Shown: piece by piece, positions 46,337-56,197 of the stretch
Numbering within the stretch: position 1 is the stretch's first letter
Layout of the letters: every line of letters begins with the position of its first letter
Assembly (NCBI GenBank): GCA_022701365.1
Contig: JAKUHH010000080.1
Span: 126,436 to 190,435, forward strand
Length of the DNA stretch: 64,000 nucleotides
Source: Mycocentrospora acerina
Taxonomy: Eukaryota > Ascomycota > Dothideomycetes > Pleosporales
Reading direction: 5' to 3'
Made by a program: the position numbers and the translations under genes
Notes under the pieces: generated by a model
Databases searched by the model: none
The model's input: the letters and a program-made list of their open reading frames with translations, nothing else
What the model was told of the DNA's origin: nothing

Positions 46337-47586
46337 ATGCCCGCCACGACAGCAGAGACGCTGTCACTCGTGACCCGCAACGTCTCGGTCGCGCCTCTCG
46401 TGCTCCTCTCCGCAGCAGATCACTACGGTCGCCAGGCAAAGGGCACACGGAAACGAGTAGTCGGTGTGCTGCTGGGTCAGAATGATGGAAAGAACGTGCG
46501 TGTGTCGAACAGCTTTGCTGGTATGTGGACCGTAGCTGTGGTTTGCCGCCTGCGTATTGGAACAGTAGCGGGCATACCACATAAGCGCCAGCATAGGCTA
46601 ATATGCACACAGTGCCATTTGAGGAAGACGAGAAGGACCCTTCGGTGTGGTTCCTGGACCACAACTATGTCGAGTCGATGAACGACATGTTCAAGAAGGT
46701 CAACGCGCGCGAGAAGCTCATCGGCTGGTACCACACAGGGCCCAAGCTACGCGCCTCTGACCTGGAGATTAACGAGCTTTTCAAACGGTACACGCCTAAC
46801 CCGCTGCTGGTCATCATCGACGTGCAACCAAAAGAGGTTGGCGTTCCGACAGATGCGTACTTTGCCGTCGAGGAGATCAAGGATGTGAGTATTCACACCC
46901 ACCTTGCCACTATAACGCCCGCATGGAGGGGTAGATTGCACAAACTAGAGTACTGATTGATCGAACAGGACGGCACAACAACCTCAAAGACGTTTGTCCA
47001 CACACCTTCAGTGATCGAGGCAGAAGAAGCAGAAGAGATCGGTGTCGAGCACCTCCTGCGTGATATCCGCGACGTCGCCGTCGGCACGCTTTCCACCCGC
47101 ATAACCTCACAACTACAGTCGTTGCAAGGGCTGCATCTGCGGCTGCGCGACATCGGTCAGTATCTACAGAAGGTCATTGACGAGGATCTGCCCGTCAATC
47201 ACGCCATTCTCGGCAACCTACAAGACGTCTTCAATCTACTCCCCAACTTATCAACACCTAAAGCTACACCTCTGGGCGGCGCAACAAACGGCGTTGCTTC
47301 AGCGGCAGGTCAGGCGGACAACGGAGAGCTCGCAAGAGCGATGAGCGTCAAGACAAACGACCAGCTCATGGCTATCTATCTGTCCAGTTTGATTCGTGCG
47401 ATTACCGCCTTCCACGACCTGATTGAGAACAAGATACAGAACAAGCAGCAGGCAGAAGACAAGGAGGCAAAGAAGGACGAGGGCAAGGATGGCGAGAAGG
47501 AGAAGAAAGCAGACGGCACGAATGGCGAGGTCAAGGACGGAGAAAGTGGTAAGGAGAAGGGCAAGGAGGAGAAGAAGAAGAGCTAA
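46337..47586 (+). CDS. RPN8: 26S proteasome regulatory subunit RPN8 (MPN domain)
   Basis: Three exons, 46337-46520, 46613-46884 and 46969-47586, encode 357 aa. The MPN domain starts with VAPLVLLSAADHYGRQAKG and continues VVGVLLGQNDGKNVRVSNSF-AVPFEEDEKDPSVWFLDHNY. The zinc-binding JAMM residues of active MPN+ proteins are absent: the segment is GWYHTGPKLRASDLEIN, as expected for Rpn8, which pairs with the active deubiquitinase Rpn11 in the lid. The C-terminal half has the assembly helices (LLRDIRDVAVGTLSTRI, LQSLQGLHLRLRDIGQYL) and a long Lys/Glu-rich tail (residues ~305-357). It lies in the same direction as PEX16, 484 bp downstream. Confidence 0.95.
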
Positions 47587-47916
47587 ACATAGAGCGGCTG
47601 AGTTGGACGACAGCGCATAAGGGTATGGTAGATCGTATCGTTGGTCCCCTCCAAAAAAGATGGGATTCAATGCGATTCATCTTTCCCAACTTCTATGGCA
47701 TAACGAAATTATAGACCCAATATGATCGATCAGATGACATGCAATTGATGAACATCATGTCCTCAAGCGTTACTCTTGGTTTGCATTATAGCGCTATGAT
47801 GAAGGATATAAGCAGAGCTCAGGGTTGAAGGGAAAGGAAACAAGGTCACTTACCTCGCCTTAGAGTATGCTCAATGTACTCATTTCCAAGTGCATCAATC
47901 ATACAAGCAGAACATT
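47587..47916. other. Short intergenic space
   Basis: 3' ends of convergent RPN8 and the SWIM-finger gene. Nothing else was recognised. Confidence 0.6.
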
Positions 47917-48711
47917 TCAGTCGCCCCATCCTGCTGCCCACCCAGCAGCCTCCTCCACACAAACTTTCTTCTCCTTCAAAAATGCACCAAACATATCTGA
48001 ACATCTCTCTACCAGTACGCAGGCAAGTAGGTGCTTACACACAGGCGGCATATCAGAGCCAAGAGTTGCGCCGCCGAAAGTCCAGTCCAAGTCCTGCGTT
48101 ATATCTACGACATACCCATCTCCCTCCATAGCACCTCTCTGCAGTTTCTGTTCTTCTCTGGTCTCGTTGATGAAAACAGGCAGCTCAGGATGCACAGCAG
48201 AGAACGCGGAGAAGGCGAACGCAGGGCAAGAGCAATTCCAAGCTCGGAGACGGACTTCATACGAAGTTGTACTTTCATACGAAGTGCTATAGCGGGAGGA
48301 GCGCTGCTGAGCGGAGCGGACATAATAAAAACTGTTGTACTTGTTGCACCAAGGTGGGATCTTGTCGCGGTTTGCACGGTTGTCTGTTGGTCCGGAGGGT
48401 GCGTCCTTCTCTACGCCATCACTGAGCATGTGATGTTTGGCCCTCTCATCCTGCAAGCTCATTCGTGTCACAAGCCTTCGATCCAGTAAGTCCAGCGCAG
48501 GGAGGAACTCATTTGGGAAGAGCACTTGTAATGTCAGTAGCTGTTTCTTTGCCGTTTCTGACGTTGTATTGAGTGGGTTCTCTGCTCCTGCATTTGGTGT
48601 TTGAGACAGGGAGTTTAAGAGCTGCGTTACGAAGTGGCGGGATGTAAGGGTTGGCATAACGGGTTTGTAGGTGTTGATGGCATGGATATGTAATGAGACA
48701 AAATGGGACAT
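47917..48711 (-). CDS. SWIM zinc-finger protein (Sws1/Shu2-like candidate)
   Basis: An intronless 264-aa frame starts with ATG at 48711. The SWIM motif CxCx(n)CxH is present: WNCSCPAFAF (Cys160, Cys162) and PPVCKHLLACVL (Cys225, His227), with an unusually long 62-residue spacer. In Shu complexes the SWIM protein (yeast Shu2, fission yeast Sws1, human ZSWIM7) works with Rad51 paralogues in homologous recombination, and these have the same overall plan with a helical N-terminus, one SWIM finger, and an ALA after CKH (here LLACVLVER). The assignment is by motif and size; Swi/MuDR SWIM proteins are the alternative. Residues 138-152 (SSRYSTSYESTTSYEV) carry a duplicated TSYE encoded by two 14-15 bp direct repeats at 48254-48285. 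Confidence 0.7.
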   Translation of the reverse strand: MSHFVSLHIHAINTYKPVMPTLTSRHFVTQLLNSLSQTPNAGAENPLNTTSETAKKQLLTLQVLFPNEFLPALDLLDRRLVTRMSLQDERAKHHMLSDGVEKDAPSGPTDNRANRDKIPPWCNKYNSFYYVRSAQQRSSRYSTSYESTTSYEVRLRAWNCSCPAFAFSAFSAVHPELPVFINETREEQKLQRGAMEGDGYVVDITQDLDWTFGGATLGSDMPPVCKHLLACVLVERCSDMFGAFLKEKKVCVEEAAGWAAGWGD

Positions 48712-50257
48712 GGCGTCTGCAACGGGAAGAAGTGTGGGGTAGCGTGGATTTAAGCTTGAGCATCTGCAGGTGCAGGGTTTGGGCCAGACTAGACATGCAT
48801 CTCTAATGACTTTTTGTTCTTCTGTTTATTTAAAATTGTTGTTGATCATCATTTGAAACAATCTATATTTTGCTGCATTAAGCATCAGACCTGGTTTTCA
48901 ATAAATCTTCATGCTGGCACAGATTTTGTTCGCGTGTCGCTTTCATGAAGTCGTCTCAAATAACAAGGATGAAATTGCGGCTATCACAGGACAGACTCTT
49001 CTCAACTTTCTAACTGTCTGTCATCACAAAAGACTTACTGACTGTTACGCTCTCAACATTATCGTTTCACTATTGGTCTTCATCGAACCCGGCCTATCTT
49101 TAAATGGTCCTGCCAACTCACTTACCTTCGACCACTGGTTGTACAGTGCTATTAAGCTAATGTAGCTAACGATATGCTGCTGTTACATTTGATTATTTTT
49201 CTCGTACTACCTCTCATGAGACTTGACATCGCTCAGCATAGGAGTGGATATAGCTTAGGTTAGGGGGGTTTGAAGATCAACTAATCAAAGAATGAGTATA
49301 TCGGATGCTGTCAAATGAAGAGGAAAGTATTCATAGGCGTCGTGAGCCTAATGTTCTTTGGCTAAAAATGTATTGAGATGTCGTACGCACTTTCTTTTGT
49401 CTTATGACACTGAGACATCGTAAGAGGATACATTCGCACACCAGCAACTCAAACGAGATTGACCGACAGCTTATCTAAAGCCGTTACTCAAAAGACAGCC
49501 AATGAGACTTTTCTCTACCAAAATAGTTAACGGCCTACCATGTCGGTTTGCATTGTAATTTAGGTAACCCGAAACTCTCGTCAAATTGACTATTTCAAAC
49601 GAATGATGTTGAAAACTGGTTGGGTACACAGTGGTTATGAGCGTCGTCTGAGTTTTCGCGCAAAGACACTGTTACTTTCTTTGATATATATTGACTCTAA
49701 ATACATTACAGCTATGAATTACTTGGTAGTTATTCAATCTAGAAATGTCTATTTCGGTAGAACCCAACTCTGTAGCAAACGACAACGACTACTAACTTTC
49801 GTCTTCATGCGTGAGAGAGCTTAGATAAATTTAGAGACAAATGTTACCTACTTTATCTAATTAATCTGTCCATAGGCTTGGCTTTGCCTACGAAAGTTGC
49901 GTTCCTTACGATGATAGCCAATGACTACAATCATACCTATACCGCTTCGAGCCGACGCCCTTTTATTCGTCAAAAGGCGGCACTTATTCTCTTTGGCTTG
50001 TTTGGCAACGGATACGGCGACAATTTGTGGCGCGGACGCGGTGCACCCGGGACGCGAGGTCTTACGCCCTCGAGTTAGGCGTCCATGTTTGCTGTTAATA
50101 CAAAGGCAGGGCTGTTCCATACTCAGTCTGTTAATTGATTCCCAATTTAAACCAGTCGGGGCATTCCATCAACTTTCAAGTCAGTCGTCAGACGACTCTC
50201 TACAAGCTACCTCGAAATCTTTCGTCAACGCCCTCTACCTTCGAGATTACAACAGCG
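48712..50257. other. AT-rich intergenic tract
   Basis: About 1.5 kb between divergent genes. Frames are short and unlike known families. No RNA gene was recognised. Confidence 0.55.
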
Positions 50258-50656
50258 ATGTCTCGTCTCTCTACTCACCCTTCACTTTCCTACCTCTCTA
50301 CCCTCTTCGGCACTATCTTCCTTGGGTTTGGTACAACGTACATTCTCTATCCACGTATTGGATACTCGTTGTTCGGCTTCTCCGCCTCTCCAACCAACGC
50401 TGCGAACATCGAATTAATGGACCGCGTCATGGTTATGTACGGCGCAAAAGATATGTTCATGGCAGCAAGCATCTTTGCATCGACATGGTACGGGACAAGG
50501 AAGAGCACGGGATTGGTTTTGATGGCAGCAAGTATGTGTGCAGGTGTAGATGGATATGTGGTAGGCAAGCAGGCAGGGACAGGAGAGTGGAACCATTGGG
50601 GCTATGGGACTATGATGGGGGTGTTGGGGTGTATCATGAGCGGAATACTGGGATAG
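50258..50656 (+). CDS. DUF4267-type small integral membrane protein
   Basis: An intronless 132-aa frame starts at the ATG at 50258. It has about four hydrophobic helices: LSTLFGTIFLGFGTTYILY, then (after NAANIELMDRVMVMYGAKD) MFMAASIFASTW, STGLVLMAASMCAGVDGYVV and YGTMMGVLGCIMSGIL. The pattern GARDxxMxxxxxxxxxY..RKxxGxxxxxxxxVAxxDGxVV matches the fungal DUF4267 family. Function unknown. A longer in-frame upstream opening (from 50135) lies in an unspliced leader and lacks family resemblance, so the short start is chosen. Confidence 0.8.
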   Translation: MSRLSTHPSLSYLSTLFGTIFLGFGTTYILYPRIGYSLFGFSASPTNAANIELMDRVMVMYGAKDMFMAASIFASTWYGTRKSTGLVLMAASMCAGVDGYVVGKQAGTGEWNHWGYGTMMGVLGCIMSGILG

Positions 50657-50848
50657 GTGGGAGCCCATAGTGAAACCCCTTTTTTCTGGTCCTTTGTGCT
50701 CGTCGTGGTATCAAAGTGAGCATGCAGTCAGATTGTGTAGTGGTGGTGATGTCAGACGTGCGGGGAACGCGTCGCGTGGAACTAGCGTGACGCGTCAAGT
50801 TTCCACTCCAGCTTTGTGTAGATTCGAGATAGCGACACAATCACTGCC

Positions 50849-52431
50849 ATGACGGACGTATGGAGTGGAGATATCCTGCTTGCTGATGGCAGTTCAATTA
50901 AAAGTATCTCTGTCAGTTGGTTTCGTCCGAAAGACATGAGCTTATAACGTATAGATGTCAGCCTTGCATTGCAGAATGTGGCATCCACCTTGTTCTTCCC
51001 AGAAGGCGTACTACGCTATCTGTCCACCGTTGACACGACATTAATTCCCTTGTACCTTGCTGCGGGGCCCAGCTTGGATGTATGGACAACCGACGAAGCT
51101 ACAGAAGAGTGGTTTCACACCATACTGTTCAGCAAGCTTGTGTCGACTGAAGCAGCGGGATCCCAAGAATGGTGGACTTTTCCCCGCTCACAGTCGCCTA
51201 TTGGTGTTTTGGTACAGGTCTCCAATTTAGAACAACACGCGCAGAGTCCGAGAGTAACTGAAATCCTCTTCTACGGCACGATCGCTGCTACCACCGAAGA
51301 CCTCCCAACGCCGCCCTCGTTTTCGCTAGATGATTTGCCCAAACATATACCCCAACTGCGAGTACACGCACTGCCCCTCTCATCCGATCTTTTGCACCAA
51401 CACATTGCTTCTGCAGGTCCAATGCTCTCACCAGGACCCGGTAGTGAAGCTCAATTCCTACCATCTCGACACGGGTTTCACGTGGCCCCGGGGTCCCCCA
51501 AACGAAAACGTGACATCTTCGAGGAGGCCGCATTGGCAAGAAGAAAGGCACGAGGTAAAGGAGGCGTTGGTGTGGCCGCTGCGGCTGCGAGAGGGAGCGA
51601 ATCCCAAGGTCCCTATGGCCATCGCAAGTCACTATCCATCGACAGCAAACCCTCTCCCTTCCCAGACTCCAGACCGGCTTCGGCACAAGGCGCATCGTCT
51701 CGCCCATCGTCGCGACATCTCTCTCGCTCGCCTAGTATATCTTCTGACGTACGGCCATTGAGCAGAAAAGATCAGCCTGAAACACAAACTAAACGCTCCA
51801 ATCTGTCCCATGTTGCTACTATGTCTTTGCAACCGATAGAACCCACTACTGAGTCCAGGAACAAAGAGGCCCTCTCTCGAGTAGTTATGGCAGCAATGCG
51901 TATGCATGGATTACAACAAAGAAAGAAGAATAGATCTCGACGCGCCTCCATAACAAATGGTGTAGGTGAGAGCCGTCAAGCGGGCGATGAGGCCATGGCT
52001 GAAGAAGCTGCCAAGGATGAAGAGTACAAGCTCGTCTACCATCAAACATTCAAAGGAGCAGCTTTCGCTCTGGTAAGGTCTATTGAAGGGTGTTGCCATT
52101 TCACGCTAACCAAATAACATAGCGAAAGCACATGGCGGAGAAGCCGCTTCATGCCCAGCTTGATCGGTTGGGTGATGTTGTAGAGCAGCTTCTCACGATA
52201 TTCCTAAATGACCCACTTAATCAGGAATTACCTTCTCACGAGTCCAACAATCCTATTGCAACACCACATCGTCTCGGCGTCCTGGGGTCAGCCCACAACC
52301 GTGCAAGCCCGTTCGACTTGCCGAGTGGAGCCAGGCCACCTATGATGAGATCAGTGACTGATAGTATGGTGAATACGGGCTCGCCTATTAGTAGGAAGAG
52401 GAACAATGGGAGCATAGTGGCGCTTGCATAG
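50849..52431 (+). CDS. SLD7: SLD7-like replication initiation protein
   Basis: Three exons, 50849-50903, 50955-52072 and 52123-52431, encode 493 aa. The first joint (donor GTATCT, 51-nt intron) gives DVWSGDILLADGSSIKNVSL, and the third exon starts exactly at RKHMAEK. The C-terminal domain YKLVYHQTFKGAAFALRKHM and AEKPLHAQLDRLGDVVEQLL, then TIFLNDPL, matches the Sld7 C-terminal domain. The middle (residues ~170-330) is Ser/Arg-rich and disordered with PKRKRD, a likely nuclear localisation signal. In yeast Sld7 binds Sld3 and modulates origin firing; fungal orthologues are poorly studied. Exon 1 splice choice is the weakest part. Confidence 0.84.
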
Positions 52432-53052
52432 CATCATGTTGCTCCTTCAGTAAAATTGCCCTGGTCAGATTTAACAACAACCTTTCTTTTTGCCTCAACG
52501 AACCAGCATGTTGTGTTACTAGCGCTACTGATAGGAGGTACCTCCTTGTAAAGAATTAACAAGAACTCTTCGCCACAAAACAGGGTCTGTAGACTTGTTG
52601 TTGTGGGTGCAACACCGCATTTGGCACGATGGTGTCACGCTCAGTAAGCATGCCATGGACACTTCAGAACACCAACAGAGCTAAAGCTTGCCACAATGGA
52701 GATATTTGCTACTGCTTACTACAATTACGTTGCTTTTGCCACTGCGTCCACACTGTACCAGTGTTCTTTAAGCCGAAGCATGTTGCATCGTGACACAGAG
52801 TTGCATCTGCATTGCTCGACACGATGTAGTACGGCACGCTATGCACTTTGAGTCAAGCAACCCTAAGCATCTCTATGTTTGGTATCAGCATCACGGTTTA
52901 ATGTCACCTCGGATGGACACAGGCATCGAGTCGTATAGTTCTGCAGAGAGGTGTAGAAGTATAAAGAGAGACAAAGCTCTTCTGTAGACAAAACATTATA
53001 TCATCCTGCGACCATCATCTTCCGGTGCATCTCTATTCTCTCAATCTTCATC
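52432..53052. other. Intergenic
   Basis: SLD7 3' side and promoter of the secreted protein at 53053. Small frames only. Confidence 0.55.
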
Positions 53053-53558
53053 ATGTTCTCCAAGACCACCCTTTTGAATATTCTTGCTGTGAGCGCTTCT
53101 GCGGCAGCCTTTCCTACCAAAGCCTCACCCTACTCATGGGCCGTTCAAGGCTTCGCTAGCACTTGCACTGCTGCAACTTGCCGTTACACCTTCAGTATCT
53201 CCGCAACTTCAGGACCATCTGATCAACCCGCCTTCGACGCCAGCTGCTTTGGCTCTAGCGTTCAGGGTGGATTTAAGTCTTGTGCTGTTGAGGGAGACAC
53301 CAGTTTCAGCGACGTACAGGCTCAAGAGTTCAATTACGGCCAGGATATTGGCGCCATCATTAGCGTTCAATACACCTTTGAGCAGTAAGTTCATCACGTT
53401 TATTATGTGTTGTAAAAATTCGGACGACACACTAATTGATCTATAGGAATAATATCAGGTATACCTATACGGGCAACAACTCGGTTGCTCACACAAGTGG
53501 CGGTCCAGCTGTGGAATTTGAAATTATACCCACTGAGGTTCATGCTGTTCCTCTTTGA
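53053..53558 (+). CDS. Small secreted cysteine-containing protein (possible Alt a 1-like fold)
   Basis: Two exons, 53053-53384 and 53447-53558, with a 62-nt intron (GTAAGT/TATAG) encode 147 aa. A signal peptide (MFSKTTLLNILAVSASAAA) precedes a short mature protein with four cysteines (ASTCTAATCRYTF, DASCFG, KSCAVEG), which suits two disulfides. Alternating strands (YSWAVQGF, CRYTFSISA, QDIGAIISVQYTFEQNNIRY) suggest a beta-rich fold; spacing is loosely like Alt a 1/AA1-like proteins, a guess. The gene ends just 48 bp before the transposon insertion at 53607. Small size, secretion, cysteines and the repeat neighbour are features shared by effector genes of plant-associated fungi. Confidence 0.78.
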
Positions 53559-53606
53559 GTGTTGCACGATGCTAGATGCTAGTTGCGGTGACCAATCAGC
53601 TAGGTA

Positions 53607-53653
53607 CCGTGTCCGTGCACTCAATGCGCGGATTCACTCAATGCGCACCCATC
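53607..53653 (+). repeat. Left terminal inverted repeat
   Basis: 47 bp beginning CCGTGTCCGTG and ending CGCACCCATC. It contains two direct copies of CACTCAATGCGC separated by 5 bp, probable transposase-binding sites. It is identical to the right repeat on the opposite strand. Confidence 0.95.
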
Positions 53654-54470
53654 AGAAACTAGCCTAAACTTCAACACGACGTGAATCTACTAAAATGAAC
53701 TTAATTAAGACTGCAATTAATGCTATTAAAGCGCTAGAGTTAGGAGAAGATTTTTTATATTTAGAAATAGCTAAAAAGTATAGTGTTGTGCGTTTAATGT
53801 TAACTTAAAGGCACTAAGCTATTACAGCATTGCGTGCAGCTAGTGCATCTACGCGTTAAAAGCTCAGCCTACAACAAGAGCAGGAGCTTATTAAATATAT
53901 AGAAAGGCTTACTAAGCAAGGCTTACTACCTACACAAAAGATAATTTAAAATTTTGCCTTATGTGTAGCTTAAGAGACTGTAAGTAAGAGCTAGGTTACA
54001 CACTTTATTAACCAGAATTCACACTATCTTACATTATAATAGACAACTAGTATAGACAGCAATTGCCACAAGGCTAATTTAGGGGCTAAATATAAGCTCT
54101 ATTTTAACCTGTTAGGCAAGAAAATTAATAAGTATAACATTATGCCCTGCAATACATACAATATAGATAAGAAAGGCTTTCTCCTTAGTATTACTAGCTA
54201 ATTAAAACAAGTGTTTAGCAGGAGAATATAGGAGAAAAAGGAGGTTACAGCAGCTATCTAGGATAGCTTACATAAGTAGATAACCCTTATAGCATGTGTA
54301 TATACAGATAGATTAAGCCTGCTGCTAAGCCTTATATTTAAGGCTACTAAAAAGGGCATACAATTAAGCTACGTTAAGGCAATTAAGGCTAGGAAACACA
54401 AGATTTTTGTTAGCTTGTTACCCTTAGGATAGACTAATAACAATATAGGCCTTGCCTAGCTTAAGCAGGT

Positions 54471-54758
54471 TGTAACGTTCACAACGTCACATCCTATCAT
54501 TACCCCTGAGTCAACCAACACCCATCCGATAGCCACCCGATTCGTACTCGCCTCGGATGGTAACCCTAGGAAGGGATATATAAGGGGGGCAGTCTGTGTA
54601 GCTTTGTAGAGTAGTTTTTCTGTATCCTTTCGTACAAGACCTATAGGTGTAGAGAATAGTATCTTTGGTTTACCCTCCAGTCCCAGCACTCCCATATGCC
54701 TAGTAGTGGACACTTCGGACCCCATTCGGATCACTCTCTTATAACCTGCGTCGTTACA
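54471..54758. mobile_element. Solo LTR 1 (288 bp) inside the transposase relic
   Basis: The insertion starts TGTAACGTTC and ends GTCGTTACA, so it has TG...CA ends with a 7-bp inverted match (TGTAACG/CGTTACA). It is flanked by the 5-bp duplication CAGGT (54466-54470 and 54759-54763). A TATA-like TATATAAG lies at 54577-54584. Removing the LTR and one CAGGT restores the transposase reading (LKQV then FNCYTK). Its base composition is GC-richer than the host element. No internal retrotransposon sequence remains, so it is a solo LTR. Confidence 0.93.
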
Positions 54759-54906
54759 CAGGTGTTTAATTGCTACACTAAGGCAAAGGCAAGGAGATCT
54801 TAAAGGCTACTTATCCTTAATAGCTATAAATCTCACGTTTCTATAGATTTCTTAGATTACTGTAATAAGAATAAAATCCTTATTACTATCCTTCCTCCTT
54901 ACTTAA

Positions 54907-55101
54907 TGTAACGACTAAGCACGTGCACAGTCAACGTGGCTTACCTCGCTTATAGCATCTAGTCGGCAAAGTCTAGATCTAGCACTATATATATTATACT
55001 ACACATAGAATACTTGCTTAAGTATTCTTGTGCTTACCTTTTGGTATAAGTGGGGTTATTGCGTAGTATCAATAGCAAGGGCAGGGCGCCTGACCATTAC
55101 A
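54907..55101. mobile_element. Solo LTR 2 (195 bp) inside the transposase relic
   Basis: The insertion starts TGTAACGACT and ends GACCATTACA, with TG...CA ends and a 5-bp terminal inverted match (TGTAA/TTACA). It is flanked by the 5-bp duplication CTTAA (54902-54906 and 55102-55106). Removing it restores PPYLTYTL, the conserved DDE-region order. Inside is an 8-bp inverted repeat (GAATACTT...AAGTATTC) and a TATA-like run near 54980-54995. Apart from the first few bases its sequence differs from solo LTR 1, so it is from another family. Confidence 0.87.
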
Positions 55102-56150
55102 CTTAACCTACACGCTCTAGCTACTTAATGTAGCTATGTTTAAGCCTCTCTTAACAGTGTATTTAAAGGAGCTCTTAACTTACCTTTACAATAGCTAGGA
55201 GCTCCTCCTAGTTAAAAAAGGTGACTTCTTGCCTCTGTTCTAGAGAGCCTAGCAACGCTCCTTTTAAAAAGAGACAATACTAAAGTCTTTTAAGACAACA
55301 GGCATCTCACTGTTTAAACTAGCTAAGATACTTAAAAGATTTACTTAGGATAAGCAGGAGTTACTAAAAGGCTCACCTCCTATTAAGACTAATTAGAGGA
55401 AGTTAGAAAGGCTGTTATACAAGGCAGTAGTTAATAAAAACACAGAAGAAGCTAAAAAGCTTAGTTAAACACTCTACTCCCTTTAAGTTTAAAATAAGCT
55501 ACTTAAGCTTAAAAACTAGGGGCTCTAAAAAGCGCTTATTGTTAAGAAGAGGCAGCAGAAGCGTAGCAAGCCTCTTAATTTGCAACAACATTAAGAGTAC
55601 TATAGTAGTGCTGTTTTCTAGTCTCTAAGAAAGGTTTAAGAAGCATGTGTTTATTAGTTAGTAAAGGAGCAGGAAGAAAAGGAGCTTTAACTCTAAAAAG
55701 CTAATACAAAAGAGCTTAAGAAAGCTTATAAGCTATATCTAGAAAAGATAGCTTAAGAGAAGCGTATAGCAAGAGAGGCAGCAAAGGCAGTTAAAGAGAA
55801 GGAGAAGGCAAAGCAGGCAGCTAAACAAGAGCGTAAGAGACAGGAGAACAACGCTAGAAAAGCTCTCTAATTATCCTAAAAGAGTAAGAGGAAGGCTTTA
55901 AGGCCTCCTTAACAAGCTGCTAAGTGCAAGAAACAAGTAGTAGATGCATTAGGTAGTAGTAAGTCTTATAAAGCTGTTCCTGCACCTCCACTACTACAGT
56001 TACAAAGAGGCTGTGCAATTAGGCTACTAAGCAAATTTAAGTAAAGCAAAAGTTTCGCATATATTATCTATACTATCCACTAAAAAATCTTATAATAAGA
56101 GCAATTGTGCGTAGCTCAATAACCTCATTTCTACTTAAGATGGTTTTGGC

Positions 56151-56197
56151 GATGGGTGCGCATTGAGTGAATCCGCGCATTGAGTGCACGGACACGG
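56151..56197 (-). repeat. Right terminal inverted repeat
   Basis: Exact reverse complement of the left 47-bp repeat, followed by the TA target duplication at 56198-56199. Confidence 0.95.

Larger units (their letters stand above)
53695..56044 (+). pseudogene. Transposase relic (pogo/Fot1-type, HTH plus DDE)
   Basis: From the ATG at 53695 the frame shows an N-terminal helix-turn-helix of the psq type (ALELGEDFLYLEIAKKYSVV), then a CENP-B-type region (QEQELIKYIERLTKQG), and the start of the DDE domain (NTYNIDKKGF, where the first Asp motif is expected). The part after the first solo LTR gives RLLILNSYKSHVSIDFLDYC and ILPPY, the second DDE motif region. After the second solo LTR it reads VAMFKPLLTVYLKELLTYLY. 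Many TAA/TAG stops interrupt it, mostly where CAA/CAG is expected. The C-terminus is Lys/Glu/Ala-rich and ends near 56044. It cannot encode an active transposase. Confidence 0.88.
53607..56197 (+). mobile_element. Pogo/Fot1-like DNA transposon, RIP-decayed and doubly interrupted
   Basis: Perfect 47-bp terminal inverted repeats (53607-53653 and 56151-56197) are flanked on both sides by TA (53605-53606 and 56198-56199), the Tc1/mariner/pogo target duplication. The interior holds a broken transposase. Subtracting two later insertions with their target duplications (288+5 and 195+5 bp) leaves about 2.1 kb, the usual size of Fot1-type elements. The interior is strongly AT-rich and most stops replace CAA/CAG codons, as expected from RIP, yet the inverted repeats still match perfectly. 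Confidence 0.93.

Noticed and set aside
27005..47586. Proteasome gene cluster (PUP2 and RPN8)
   Set aside because: The two genes are about 18 kb apart with unrelated genes between and no shared promoter.
48254..48285. loxP-like arms (ATACGAAGT twice)
   Set aside because: The copies are direct, not inverted around an 8-bp spacer, and lie inside a conserved reading frame. The resemblance to a recombinase site is chance.
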